A stretch of DNA of 64,000 bases from Actinomadura harenae (GTDB lineage: Bacteria; Actinomycetota; Actinomycetes; Streptosporangiales; Streptosporangiaceae): assembly GCF_003696215.1 (NCBI RefSeq), contig NZ_RFFG01000014.1, positions 62,001-126,000 of the forward strand, written 5' to 3'. The translations under genes were made by a program, and so were the position numbers. Shown here in pieces: positions 6,817 to 13,213 of the stretch. The notes below the pieces were generated by a model that saw nothing but the letters and a program-made list of their open reading frames with translations, had not been told where the DNA came from and did no database searches. Every line of letters starts with the position of its first letter. The stretch's first letter is position 1.

Positions 6817-7662
6817 GTGCAACTGCGATGCGTGTCCCAGAACATCCAGTACGGCGCGTGGAGCCAAGGGCGGTGGCCGGTTCACGTGGAACACCTTCTT
6901 GCCTTGGACACCGATCTGGTCCTGCTGCAGGAGGTGCCAGAGCTTGCGTCCGACGCGGTGCGCGAGAAGGCGGAGACCGATCTCGGCATGCGGATCGCGG
7001 TGTCGCCCACAGGCTTCACAGAGGGCTGCCTGAACGCAGCGATCGCCTGGCGCCAATCGCTGACCGTTGAAGGCATCGACGTCCGATACAGCAGAAAGCT
7101 CCACCACGGCTACATCGGCGCTCACATTGGGCTCGACCGCGACGACGGAGTGCCGCTCACGGTCATTTCCACCCACCTTGATCCGACGTCAGCGACCAGC
7201 GCCGCGCAGGAAGCACAACAACTCGTCCAGCGTGTGTGGCGGACCGGTGGCATCGGCCTCATAGCTGGCGACATCAACCACATGCCGCTCGGCGACCCCG
7301 AGCCACCGTGGGAACAGATCCATCCGCACAACCGCGCCTCCCGCTGCCTGCCCCGCGCCTCGCCCGGCGACGAGTGGCGCGGTAACCGAATCGTCGGCCA
7401 GGTCCTCATGGGTGGCGACCTCACCGACGTAGCTGCCCACGCCGCCGAGCGCGCCAGCACACCTCAAGAGCGGGACGAACTCCTGCAGATGACAGGCACC
7501 CACGGTCGGATCCGCGTCGACCAGATCCATGCAACTCCTGCCCTCGTCCCTGCGATCAGCGGGTACCGGGTCATCTCCACCGACGCCAGCGACCATCGCG
7601 GGATCGTTTGGGATCTGGACCTTGACCTGGTCGAGGTGGGCGCTCTGCGTGAGTTCCACTGA
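6817..7662 (+). CDS. Endonuclease/exonuclease/phosphatase (EEP) family protein (281 aa)
   Basis: The EEP fold includes DNase I, exonuclease III and sphingomyelinases, all metal-dependent phosphodiesterases. The key motifs are present in order: QN at residues 8-9, catalytic Glu in LQEV (E39), STH (H120), GDIN (D152, N154), RVDQI (D235) and SDHR (D259, H260). The start is a GTG at 6817 preceded by GGAAGG with an eight-base spacer; an upstream in-frame start is possible but lacks a ribosome binding site. It has no signal peptide, so it acts in the cytoplasm. It is the last gene before the att site. The substrate (DNA, RNA or a small phosphodiester) cannot be read from sequence; a role in defence or element biology is speculation. 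Confidence 0.85.
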   Translation: MQLRCVSQNIQYGAWSQGRWPVHVEHLLALDTDLVLLQEVPELASDAVREKAETDLGMRIAVSPTGFTEGCLNAAIAWRQSLTVEGIDVRYSRKLHHGYIGAHIGLDRDDGVPLTVISTHLDPTSATSAAQEAQQLVQRVWRTGGIGLIAGDINHMPLGDPEPPWEQIHPHNRASRCLPRASPGDEWRGNRIVGQVLMGGDLTDVAAHAAERASTPQERDELLQMTGTHGRIRVDQIHATPALVPAISGYRVISTDASDHRGIVWDLDLDLVEVGALREFH

Positions 7663-7729
7663 CCGCTATGCCTGGACCTACCCGGTCGTCGTTGGGCCAA
7701 GGCTGCGGGACAGCCTAGAAACAAGAAAA

Positions 7730-7752
7730 GGCCGGCCCCGAAGGGGCCGGCC
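7730..7752 (+). terminator. Stem-loop after the EEP gene
   Basis: A perfect 10-base inverted repeat GGCCGGCCCC/GGGGCCGGCC with a GAA loop begins 67 bases after the EEP stop codon. No T-run follows, so it is either an actinomycete-type terminator without a U tract or another structured signal. Confidence 0.6.
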
Positions 7753-7899
7753 AGGGCTGGGAACGCAGAATTGGCGAGGCAAGGTTGCCAGGTGGGGTCG
7801 GGCCAACTGACTGACAACGAACGCGCAGGGATGCGGCCACACGCGGACGATTGCGCATAGTAGATCCGGGTGGGTGGGACCGATGAGCAGGACTGAACC

Positions 7900-7946
7900 T
7901 CACTCGTAATGAATAGGTCATCGGTTCGATTCCGATAGGCGGCTCC
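7900..7946 (+). other. Displaced 3' half of a tRNA-Thr(CGU) gene: attachment site of an integrated element
   Basis: The stretch contains an anticodon loop CTCGTAA (anticodon CGT), the 3' anticodon strand TGAAT, a variable loop AGGTC, a perfect T-arm (ATCGG, TTCGATT loop, CCGAT), the acceptor strand AGGCGGC and discriminator T. No D-arm or 5' acceptor strand precedes it, and pairing in the anticodon stem breaks down after three bases on the 5' side. This is the classical footprint of integration into the 3' half of a tRNA gene: the element brings its own 3' half and displaces the original one to the distal end. Because the fragment reads rightward, the rebuilt complete tRNA-Thr gene should lie left of the window and the element should cover 1-7900. 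Confidence 0.85.
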
Positions 7947-7953
7947 CAGGTAG

Positions 7954-7987
7954 AGGCCCCCTTCCGATCTTCGGAAGGGGGCCTTTT
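7954..7987 (+). terminator. Rho-independent terminator, original tRNA-Thr terminator
   Basis: A 14-base stem AGGCCCCCTTCCGA / TCGGAAGGGGGCCT with a TCT loop is followed directly by TTT. It starts eight bases after the tRNA fragment and was presumably the terminator of the chromosomal tRNA-Thr gene before integration. Confidence 0.85.
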
Positions 7988-8084
7988 GCTAACGCCCTTG
8001 CTAACAGGCCCTCCTACGCGGCCCCGCCCATGACGCGGGCGAACGTCTCAGCGGCGGAGACCTCGGCGACCCTGATCACGTGCG
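7971..8084. repeat. Direct repeat copy A flanking the methyltransferase gene
   Basis: This stretch, which starts inside the tRNA terminator, is similar to 9044-9142. Shared blocks include TCGGAAGGGGCCTT, CATGACnnGGGCGnACGTCTC, CGGAGAnnTCGGCG and CCTGATCA(..)CACGTGCG. On the minus strand it reads VIRVAEVSAAETFARVMGG followed by a stop, so it may also be the decayed 3' end of a gene. Confidence 0.6.
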
Positions 8085-8313
8085 CGCGCAGCCGTCAGGC
8101 TCGCCGACCAAACCCGCACAGCCCTCCGCAACCTCACGCCCTAACCCACGTGACACCCGTGACGCCCGCGCCGGATGAGAACTTTCTCTACGGCTTCAAG
8201 GGCGCCCGCTACGCGGCCGTCGACGGCTGCCCGCCCCGGCGCGCCGGGGCGGGCGGCCTGTTCCGTCCGGTCCCGGCGCGCCGCGTCGCCCGTTCGCCTT
8301 GCCCTGCGGGGAT
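8085..8313. other. Non-coding stretch between repeat copy A and the methyltransferase
   Basis: No gene is supported. Around 8225-8300 the sequence is very GC-rich with a loose inverted repeat (CCCCGGCGCG / CGCGCCGGGG like) that may serve as a bidirectional terminator after the leftward methyltransferase gene. Confidence 0.35.
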
Positions 8314-8964
8314 CTAAGCGTGAAGCCTCCTGCGGGCGAATACGAGCGCTTGTGAAGCATGCTCACCCGGGTTGAGCAGCATCTGAGCTTCGACCTCGAA
8401 TCCGGTGTCACGTAGCCAGGATGACACCTGGTCAGGCTGACGGCGGTAGACGTGGACCTTCATCGGCTGACCGCCATAGCCCTCTGTCTTCAACTGAGAC
8501 CCGTCGCCGACATGGAACAGGAGTTGAAGCGGTCCGCCTGGGCGCAATGCTCGGTGGAAGTGCCTGAACACGGTCAGCGCCTGTTCATTGGGGATGTGGA
8601 TCAAGGATTGCCAGGCGAGCAGGCCGGCAATCGAGGCGTCCGGAAGATTCGGGTCTGTCATCGAACCCACGTCGAACCGAAGGCCCGGGTGATCGCGTCG
8701 TGCCACGTCGATCATCCCAGGTGAAAGGTCGATGCCGAATGCGTCTAGACCGAGTTCGTGTAGGTGGGCGGTCACGTGGCCCGGGCCGCAGCCGACATCC
8801 GCCACAGGACCGCCACCAGCCGCCCGCACACTGTCAGCGAACAGCGCGAGAGCCGCTCGAAGGTACTGATGCCCAGCGATGGCACCGCGCACCTGATCGG
8901 CGTAGTTGGCTGCGACCGTGTCATACGAGATTCGGGTGCTGGTCAACCAGTCGTCCGTGCCCAT
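8314..8964 (-). CDS. Class I SAM-dependent methyltransferase (216 aa)
   Basis: Motif I VADVGCGPGHVTAHL and the acidic end of strand 2 (FGIDLSPGMIDVARR) define a Rossmann-fold methyltransferase of the UbiE/small-molecule type. Later motifs include a WQSLIHIPNEQ segment and LRPGGPLQLLFHVG (motif III region). The ATG at 8962-8964 gives MGTDDWLTSTRISYDTVAANYADQV, the usual N-terminus of this group, in which YDxxAxxYA precedes motif I; nine more residues are possible upstream. The acceptor is unknown. The gene stands alone between two diverged copies of the tRNA-flank repeat, which suggests arrival by an older integration event. Confidence 0.85.
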   Translation of the reverse strand: MGTDDWLTSTRISYDTVAANYADQVRGAIAGHQYLRAALALFADSVRAAGGGPVADVGCGPGHVTAHLHELGLDAFGIDLSPGMIDVARRDHPGLRFDVGSMTDPNLPDASIAGLLAWQSLIHIPNEQALTVFRHFHRALRPGGPLQLLFHVGDGSQLKTEGYGGQPMKVHVYRRQPDQVSSWLRDTGFEVEAQMLLNPGEHASQALVFARRRLHA

Positions 8965-9043
8965 GATCGGCACGGTAGCCCTTGGCGACAAGCCGTCCGC
9001 CGATCTTCGGATGGTGAACAGACTGGGCCGGGTCGGCGGATCA

Positions 9044-9142
9044 TCGGAAGGGGCCTTCTTGCTGTCCCCGGGACTCCGCTCATGACCTGGGCGGACGTCT
9101 CCATGACGGAGATGTCGGCGCGGGCCTGATCAGGCACGTGCG
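9044..9142. repeat. Direct repeat copy B flanking the methyltransferase gene
   Basis: Diverged copy of 7971-8084, roughly three quarters identical by eye over the conserved 60-base core. Its minus strand gives SVMETSAQVMSG, parallel to SAAETFARVMGG of copy A. It ends with CACGTGCGG as in copy A. No tRNA part precedes it here. The stretch 8965-9265 as a whole contains no supportable gene. Confidence 0.6.
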
Positions 9143-9265
9143 GCCCCGAAGCGTGATCGCTAAATCTCCCGCCGGGCTTGGGGGGTGATCGGTGATCAGC
9201 CGTCGTGGCGGACGAAGCCCACGTTGATCAGCTCGGCCGTGGCCGGGCCGGGCCGTTGGACGGTC

Positions 9266-9961
9266 TCAGTACTGCTCTTCGAGAACGGCCCCGGTTTCGG
9301 CGTCGGTTGCGCCTCGCCAGTCGCCGGTTTTCGGGTCTTGGAGTAGCCATGGCTGGTGGAGCGTGCCGTCGATCCAGCGACGCAGCCACTCGGTGAGGCC
9401 GAAGTGTTGCGGGAACAGGCTCACTTCGAAGTCGTCCTGAGGGGCGGGGTTCGGGTCGATCGCCCACATTCGGTTGGCCGGGTCGCTGACGTCGACGTAG
9501 GAGGTGATGCCGCATCCCCAGTTGCAGGTCGGCAGCAGGACCTTGGCCATGGGGTGCCACGCTTCGGGCCAACCCGGATGCTCTTCGCGGAGGACGCGAA
9601 GGATGGGGCGTAGGGGTTCAAGACCGTAGGCGGGCCCGAAGCCGCCATCACCGAGTTCGAGATAGCAGCGGCGTAGCAGCGAGGGCAGGGGACGGCCGAG
9701 GTGGGCTTCGAACTCCTTCACCTCATCCTCTGAGGCGGGTGTCAACGGCGGCAGGAGTTCGAGGAGGCCGGCGGCGTGGGCTTCGCTGTACTCGGGTGTC
9801 CCTCGCCAGTACATCCGTTGAAGTCGTCCGTCGGGTGCGTACTGGAACGCCCCGCCTCCCTCGGTGTCGATGCCAGGCGGCCCGAGTCGCTCGTCGAGGT
9901 AGTCGCCTGATTCCACTCGCGCACGAACGGACTCGAACACGAGTTCTTCTTCGCTGGTCAC
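9266..9961 (-). CDS. SMI1/KNR4 (SUKH) family protein (231 aa)
   Basis: The C-terminal two thirds have the SUKH signature: LTPASEDEVKEFEAHLGRPL then LPSLLRRCYLELGDGGFGP, followed by a conserved aromatic region (WGCGITSYVDVSDPANRMW) and WLRRWIDGTLHQPWL. SUKH proteins often neutralise secreted or contact-dependent toxins, but many actinomycete copies have unknown roles. I chose the GTG at 9959-9961 (MTSEEELVFESVRARV); the frame remains open to 10189 but the added residues look non-coding. No toxin gene is adjacent, so it may be an orphan immunity protein. A divergent membrane protein gene begins about 130 bases away. Confidence 0.75.
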   Translation of the reverse strand: MTSEEELVFESVRARVESGDYLDERLGPPGIDTEGGGAFQYAPDGRLQRMYWRGTPEYSEAHAAGLLELLPPLTPASEDEVKEFEAHLGRPLPSLLRRCYLELGDGGFGPAYGLEPLRPILRVLREEHPGWPEAWHPMAKVLLPTCNWGCGITSYVDVSDPANRMWAIDPNPAPQDDFEVSLFPQHFGLTEWLRRWIDGTLHQPWLLQDPKTGDWRGATDAETGAVLEEQY

Positions 9962-10088
9962 GTGGCACAGGATGCCGGTGAGGTCGGACAAGGTGGGATC
10001 AGGGGCGGGGTCGGCGGCGGCTCGCCGCGTGGGTGGACGCCCGGTGGAGCGGTGTCCCGGAGCGGCCACGGTAGACCGTTCCGACGCG

Positions 10089-10712
10089 ATGACAGTTCCG
10101 CTTCGGCGCGGCGACACTGAGTGGGTGACGGACTGGGTCGCCAACGGCATCGCGGTTGCTTCCCTTGCCTCGACCTGGGTGATCGGCATTGTGCAGATCC
10201 GCCAGAGCGGCGGGCCGCGTCACGATCCATGCGGCCGGGGGACGGTTCCGGCCGCCGCACCTCCGGAGTCCGCCGCACCTCCGGAGTCGCCTTCGACGAT
10301 TCCCTGGAATCCGTACCCAGAAGACATTCCTCCTCCTGAGGCGTCGCAGCCCGCCGTCCCTGAGCCTCTGCCTCGTTGGATGACCAGTGTGCGGGTGGCG
10401 GTCCTCTACGGGCTGGTCGTCTCGTTCGTCCTCACGGCGGTGATCCAGTTCATTTCCGATAACCCCGTCGCCCGAGCGTTGATGGCGAGTGGGCTTCTTT
10501 CGGCCGTCCTGTTGATCTGGGGCGTTCGCAGGGCCCGCGACTATCCGTCGTACAACCTCACGGGCATGCTCTTCATCGTCATGGGGCTGTCGGGCACTCT
10601 GGCGATTCTCGCCATTCCTCTGGCGCCGGAATATCGCGTGCCGCAGGCGGCCGTCGCCTTGATCCTGCCTTGGGTTCTTATCGGAAGGGTGGGGCAGCGG
10701 CTTCTTCCCTGA
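10089..10712 (+). CDS. Hypothetical membrane protein with proline-rich linker (207 aa)
   Basis: A first hydrophobic helix (VANGIAVASLASTWVIGIV) is followed by a Pro/Glu-rich linker of about 50 residues and then four hydrophobic segments: VAVLYGLVVSFVLTAVIQF, ALMASGLLSAVLLIWGV, LTGMLFIVMGLSGTLAILAI and AVALILPWVLIG. The start is uncertain: ATG 10089, or GTG 10125 just before the first helix; neither has a strong ribosome binding site. The proline-rich linker contains an imperfect direct repeat (CCGCACCTCCGGAGTC twice at about 10256-10290). No known family is recognised. Confidence 0.6.
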   Translation: MTVPLRRGDTEWVTDWVANGIAVASLASTWVIGIVQIRQSGGPRHDPCGRGTVPAAAPPESAAPPESPSTIPWNPYPEDIPPPEASQPAVPEPLPRWMTSVRVAVLYGLVVSFVLTAVIQFISDNPVARALMASGLLSAVLLIWGVRRARDYPSYNLTGMLFIVMGLSGTLAILAIPLAPEYRVPQAAVALILPWVLIGRVGQRLLP

Positions 10713-10756
10713 CCTTGCGTGGCGGACGAGGGCGGGGTTGTCGGTAGCCTCGTTCG

Positions 10757-11914
10757 GTGGACGGGTTGCGGGACGAGGCTGAGGCGCTCCTTCGGGGCTG
10801 GCACATGTACGAGGTGTCGCGCGGGGCTCCGGAGATCATGGATTTCGACTGCGCGCCGTCCGACGGTGGGGACGAACCGGTCGGGGACCGGCTGACGTTG
10901 CGAGAGCGGCTGCTCGAACTGCGGGAACAGGCCTCCGGTTGGACGGCCTCGCGGCTGGACGCCGACATCGCCTACGCCGGGGCGCTGCTGGGGGAGCGGC
11001 TGCCGCTGCGGGAGTACGTCCGGGCGACCCAGGGATGTGAAGCGCTCGGCTGGATGGACGCGTACGTCGCGCATCGGCGAGATCTCGCGCGCGAGGCGCT
11101 CGCCGAGATCGGCGTGACGTGGGGGCCGGACAGCGCGCGCGAGCTGCGGGCCGTCGAGGGGCACCTCCCGAACGCCGACGCACCGGACGCGATCAGGGCC
11201 GCCGCCGCCGAGTTCGAGGACGTCGTGCGCGGGCTGACCGGCAGCGACGCGCCGTTCGAGCTGAGCATCGAGAGCGCCGACGTGGACGCCTACTGGGCGT
11301 ACTGGCTGGACGGCGCGGGGAGCCGCGTCCGGCTGCGGCTGAACCTGCGCAACATCGCGTTCAGCGCGGTCGCGGCCAGGCAGTTCGCGCTGCACGAGGT
11401 GCTCGGGCACGGGTTGCAGAGCGCCAGCTGGTCGGCGCGGTGCGCGGCGGAGGACGTGCCGTGGGTGCGGATCATGTCCGTCCACGCGCCGCATCAGGTC
11501 CTGCTGGAGGGGCTGGCCCAGGTGCTGCCGCTGTTCGCCGCGCCGGACGATCCGATGCTGCGGACGCGCGTCCGGTTCGATCATTACAACCAGCTCGTCC
11601 GGGCCGGGCTGCATCTGGCGCTGAACGACGGGGAGCCGATCGAGGGGCTGGCCGCCCGGGCGCGGCGCGATCTGCCCTGGGCGACGGACGCGGCGATCGC
11701 CGACCTGCTGAGCGACCGGGGCGCGGATCCGCTGCTGCGGTCGTATCTGTGGGCGTATCCGGCGGGTGTCGACTGGTTCGTGAACCTCGCGGAGGCGGAC
11801 GATCCGCAGGTGGGGCGGACGGTCCTCCGCGCCGCCTACCGAGACCCGCTCACACCCTCTGACCTGGCTGTTCTCTGGCCGGGCGGACCCGCGATCGGTG
11901 GTGGTGACCGGTGA
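10757..11914 (+). CDS. Putative HExxGH zinc hydrolase (385 aa)
   Basis: The central motif LHEVLGHGLQ (H213, E214, H218) with a downstream LLEGLAQ (E251) resembles gluzincin-type metallopeptidases and the DUF885 group, where two histidines and a later glutamate bind zinc. The rest is helical with many charged residues and no signal peptide or membrane helix. The start is a GTG at 10757, 45 bases after the previous gene. The following small membrane protein overlaps by four bases (GTGA), so the two are translationally coupled. A catalytic role is inferred from the motif only. Confidence 0.65.
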   Translation: MDGLRDEAEALLRGWHMYEVSRGAPEIMDFDCAPSDGGDEPVGDRLTLRERLLELREQASGWTASRLDADIAYAGALLGERLPLREYVRATQGCEALGWMDAYVAHRRDLAREALAEIGVTWGPDSARELRAVEGHLPNADAPDAIRAAAAEFEDVVRGLTGSDAPFELSIESADVDAYWAYWLDGAGSRVRLRLNLRNIAFSAVAARQFALHEVLGHGLQSASWSARCAAEDVPWVRIMSVHAPHQVLLEGLAQVLPLFAAPDDPMLRTRVRFDHYNQLVRAGLHLALNDGEPIEGLAARARRDLPWATDAAIADLLSDRGADPLLRSYLWAYPAGVDWFVNLAEADDPQVGRTVLRAAYRDPLTPSDLAVLWPGGPAIGGGDR

Positions 11915-12180
11915 ACCACGTCCTCGCGGCGGCCTTCGCCGCGCTCGCGATCGGTGTTCTGGTCGTGCTCGGAACCGGACTCTGGACGTTCCGGAAGGGC
12001 GATCCCCTCGAGAGCCGCGTCGTCGGGATCGGCGTCGCCGTGGCCCTGTGCGGATGCGCGCTGATGAGCCTGGACCAGCGCTGGGCGTTCTGGCTGACGC
12101 CGGTCGCGGTCGTCGCGATGGCGGCGGTCGCCGTCCGCCGGACGGTCAGGCCGCGCCGGATGCCGCCTCGCGAAGACTGA
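11911..12180 (+). CDS. Small membrane protein (89 aa)
   Basis: Three hydrophobic segments are visible: residues 3-25 (HVLAAAFAALAIGVLVVLG), 37-53 (VVGIGVAVALCGCALM) and 59-76 (WAFWLTPVAVVAMAAVAV), with a basic C-terminal tail. It starts with GTG inside the stop codon of the HExxGH gene and probably partners it at the membrane. Its last 35 bases overlap the end of a convergent gene. No known family is recognised. Confidence 0.6.
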   Translation: MNHVLAAAFAALAIGVLVVLGTGLWTFRKGDPLESRVVGIGVAVALCGCALMSLDQRWAFWLTPVAVVAMAAVAVRRTVRPRRMPPRED

Positions 12181-12694
12181 GCGCGCTGACCTGTGGTGAT
12201 CCGTCCCGTGCGGCGATCGCGTCGGCGAGGGCGAGGAGCTGGGCGGACGGGATCCGCCGGTTGCGCGCGTCGAGCAGCCGCACCCGGAACCCGCGTCCCT
12301 GCCCCGGAGTCCGGACGACCATCGCGATCACGCCGGTCCGCGGGCCGGGCGGGTTCTCCTGCTCCTCGGCCCAGCGCAGCAGGACGTCCGCCCGCGCGAG
12401 GTCGAAGCGGCGCACGCTGAACGCCTGCTGGACGGCGAGCGTGTCGCCCTCCAGCCAGGCCCGATGCCGGAACGTCCTGACGGCGGCCGTGATCAGCGTT
12501 CCGGCCACGGCGGCGAAGAGGACCGTCCCGATCGTCCATCCGGCAGGGCCGTAACCCCGCCCGAGGCCGACCGCGAGCCAGCCGAACACCGCGGAGAGGA
12601 AGACGGCCAGCGCGACCGCCTCGACCTTCATGACCGTCGTGACGCCGATGTCGAGCGGGACCGCCGCGTCCGCGGGCGAGGGATCGGTGCCCAC
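12146..12694 (-). CDS. Membrane protein with a C-terminal PH-like domain (182 aa)
   Basis: Two hydrophobic helices (residues about 25-48, VEAVALAVFLSAVFGWLAVGLG, and 55-72) are followed by a soluble domain with RHRAWLEGDTLAVQQAFSVRRFDLARA, the pattern of bacterial PH (bPH) membrane proteins. The GTG start at 12692-12694 directly abuts the stop codon of the MarR gene with no gap, so the two are co-transcribed and probably translationally coupled. The function is unknown. Confidence 0.6.
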   Translation of the reverse strand: MGTDPSPADAAVPLDIGVTTVMKVEAVALAVFLSAVFGWLAVGLGRGYGPAGWTIGTVLFAAVAGTLITAAVRTFRHRAWLEGDTLAVQQAFSVRRFDLARADVLLRWAEEQENPPGPRTGVIAMVVRTPGQGRGFRVRLLDARNRRIPSAQLLALADAIAARDGSPQVSALSLREAASGAA

Positions 12695-13111
12695 CTAGGC
12701 GAGCAGTTCGGCGTCGTCCAGGACGGACGGGTCGTCCGCGGGAGTCAGATGCTCGGCGAGGATCGCGCGGTGGGTGACGACGGCGGCGGCGTGCCTGCTG
12801 CGGCCCTCGGAGGTCAGCGTGACGAAGACGCCGCGCCGGTCCGACTCGCACATGCCGCGTGTGACCAGGCCGCTCTTCTCCAGCCGGGCGATCGTGCGGG
12901 AGAGGGCGCTCTGGCTCAGGTACATGTCCGCTGCGATCTCCTGGACGCGGCGCTTCTCAGCGCCGGCCTCCACGAGGCGATCCAGCGTCTCGAACTCGCT
13001 CATGGTCAGGCCGTGGGCGTCGTTCAACGCGCGGTCGAGCGCGCAGGCGACCGTGTTGTAGCAGGTCACGAGCGAACGCCACTGGTCGACAAGCCCGGGG
13101 TGGGGTGCCAT
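12695..13111 (-). CDS. MarR-family transcriptional regulator (138 aa)
   Basis: The winged-helix domain is clear: VQEIAADMYLSQSALSRTI (recognition region), ARLEKSGLV, then the wing RRGVFVTLTSEGR. MarR dimers bind short palindromes and release them when a ligand such as a drug or phenolic compound binds. The ATG at 13109-13111 gives MAPHPGLVDQW; twelve extra upstream residues are possible. It is divergent from an MFS exporter gene, and a perfect palindrome lies between them, the classical MarR/efflux arrangement. Confidence 0.9.
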   Translation of the reverse strand: MAPHPGLVDQWRSLVTCYNTVACALDRALNDAHGLTMSEFETLDRLVEAGAEKRRVQEIAADMYLSQSALSRTIARLEKSGLVTRGMCESDRRGVFVTLTSEGRSRHAAAVVTHRAILAEHLTPADDPSVLDDAELLA

Positions 13112-13151
13112 GCCGCGCATCCTACCCGCCGCCCGCATCAGATGCATCCGA

Positions 13152-13173
13152 ATTAATTTCGTCAGAAATTAAT
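13152..13173. promoter_or_regulatory. MarR operator palindrome
   Basis: Perfect 9-base arms ATTAATTTC and GAAATTAAT separated by GTCA. The AT-rich palindrome stands out in high-GC DNA and lies between the divergent MarR and MFS genes, just upstream of a promoter-like TTGGAC (13176-13181) - 18 bases - TACTGT (13200-13205) for the exporter. Binding would shut both directions. Confidence 0.8.
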
Positions 13174-13213
13174 GCTTGGACATTCAATGCGTGTGCATGT
13201 ACTGTCCTCCGAC

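Noticed and set aside
7861..7948. Complete tRNA-Thr gene
   Set aside because: No D-arm or 5' acceptor strand, and the anticodon stem is not paired on the 5' side; only the 3' half is present, so it is an att fragment.
8225..8300. Insertion-sequence end near the methyltransferase gene
   Set aside because: Only a GC-rich loose inverted repeat is present; there is no transposase and no target duplication.
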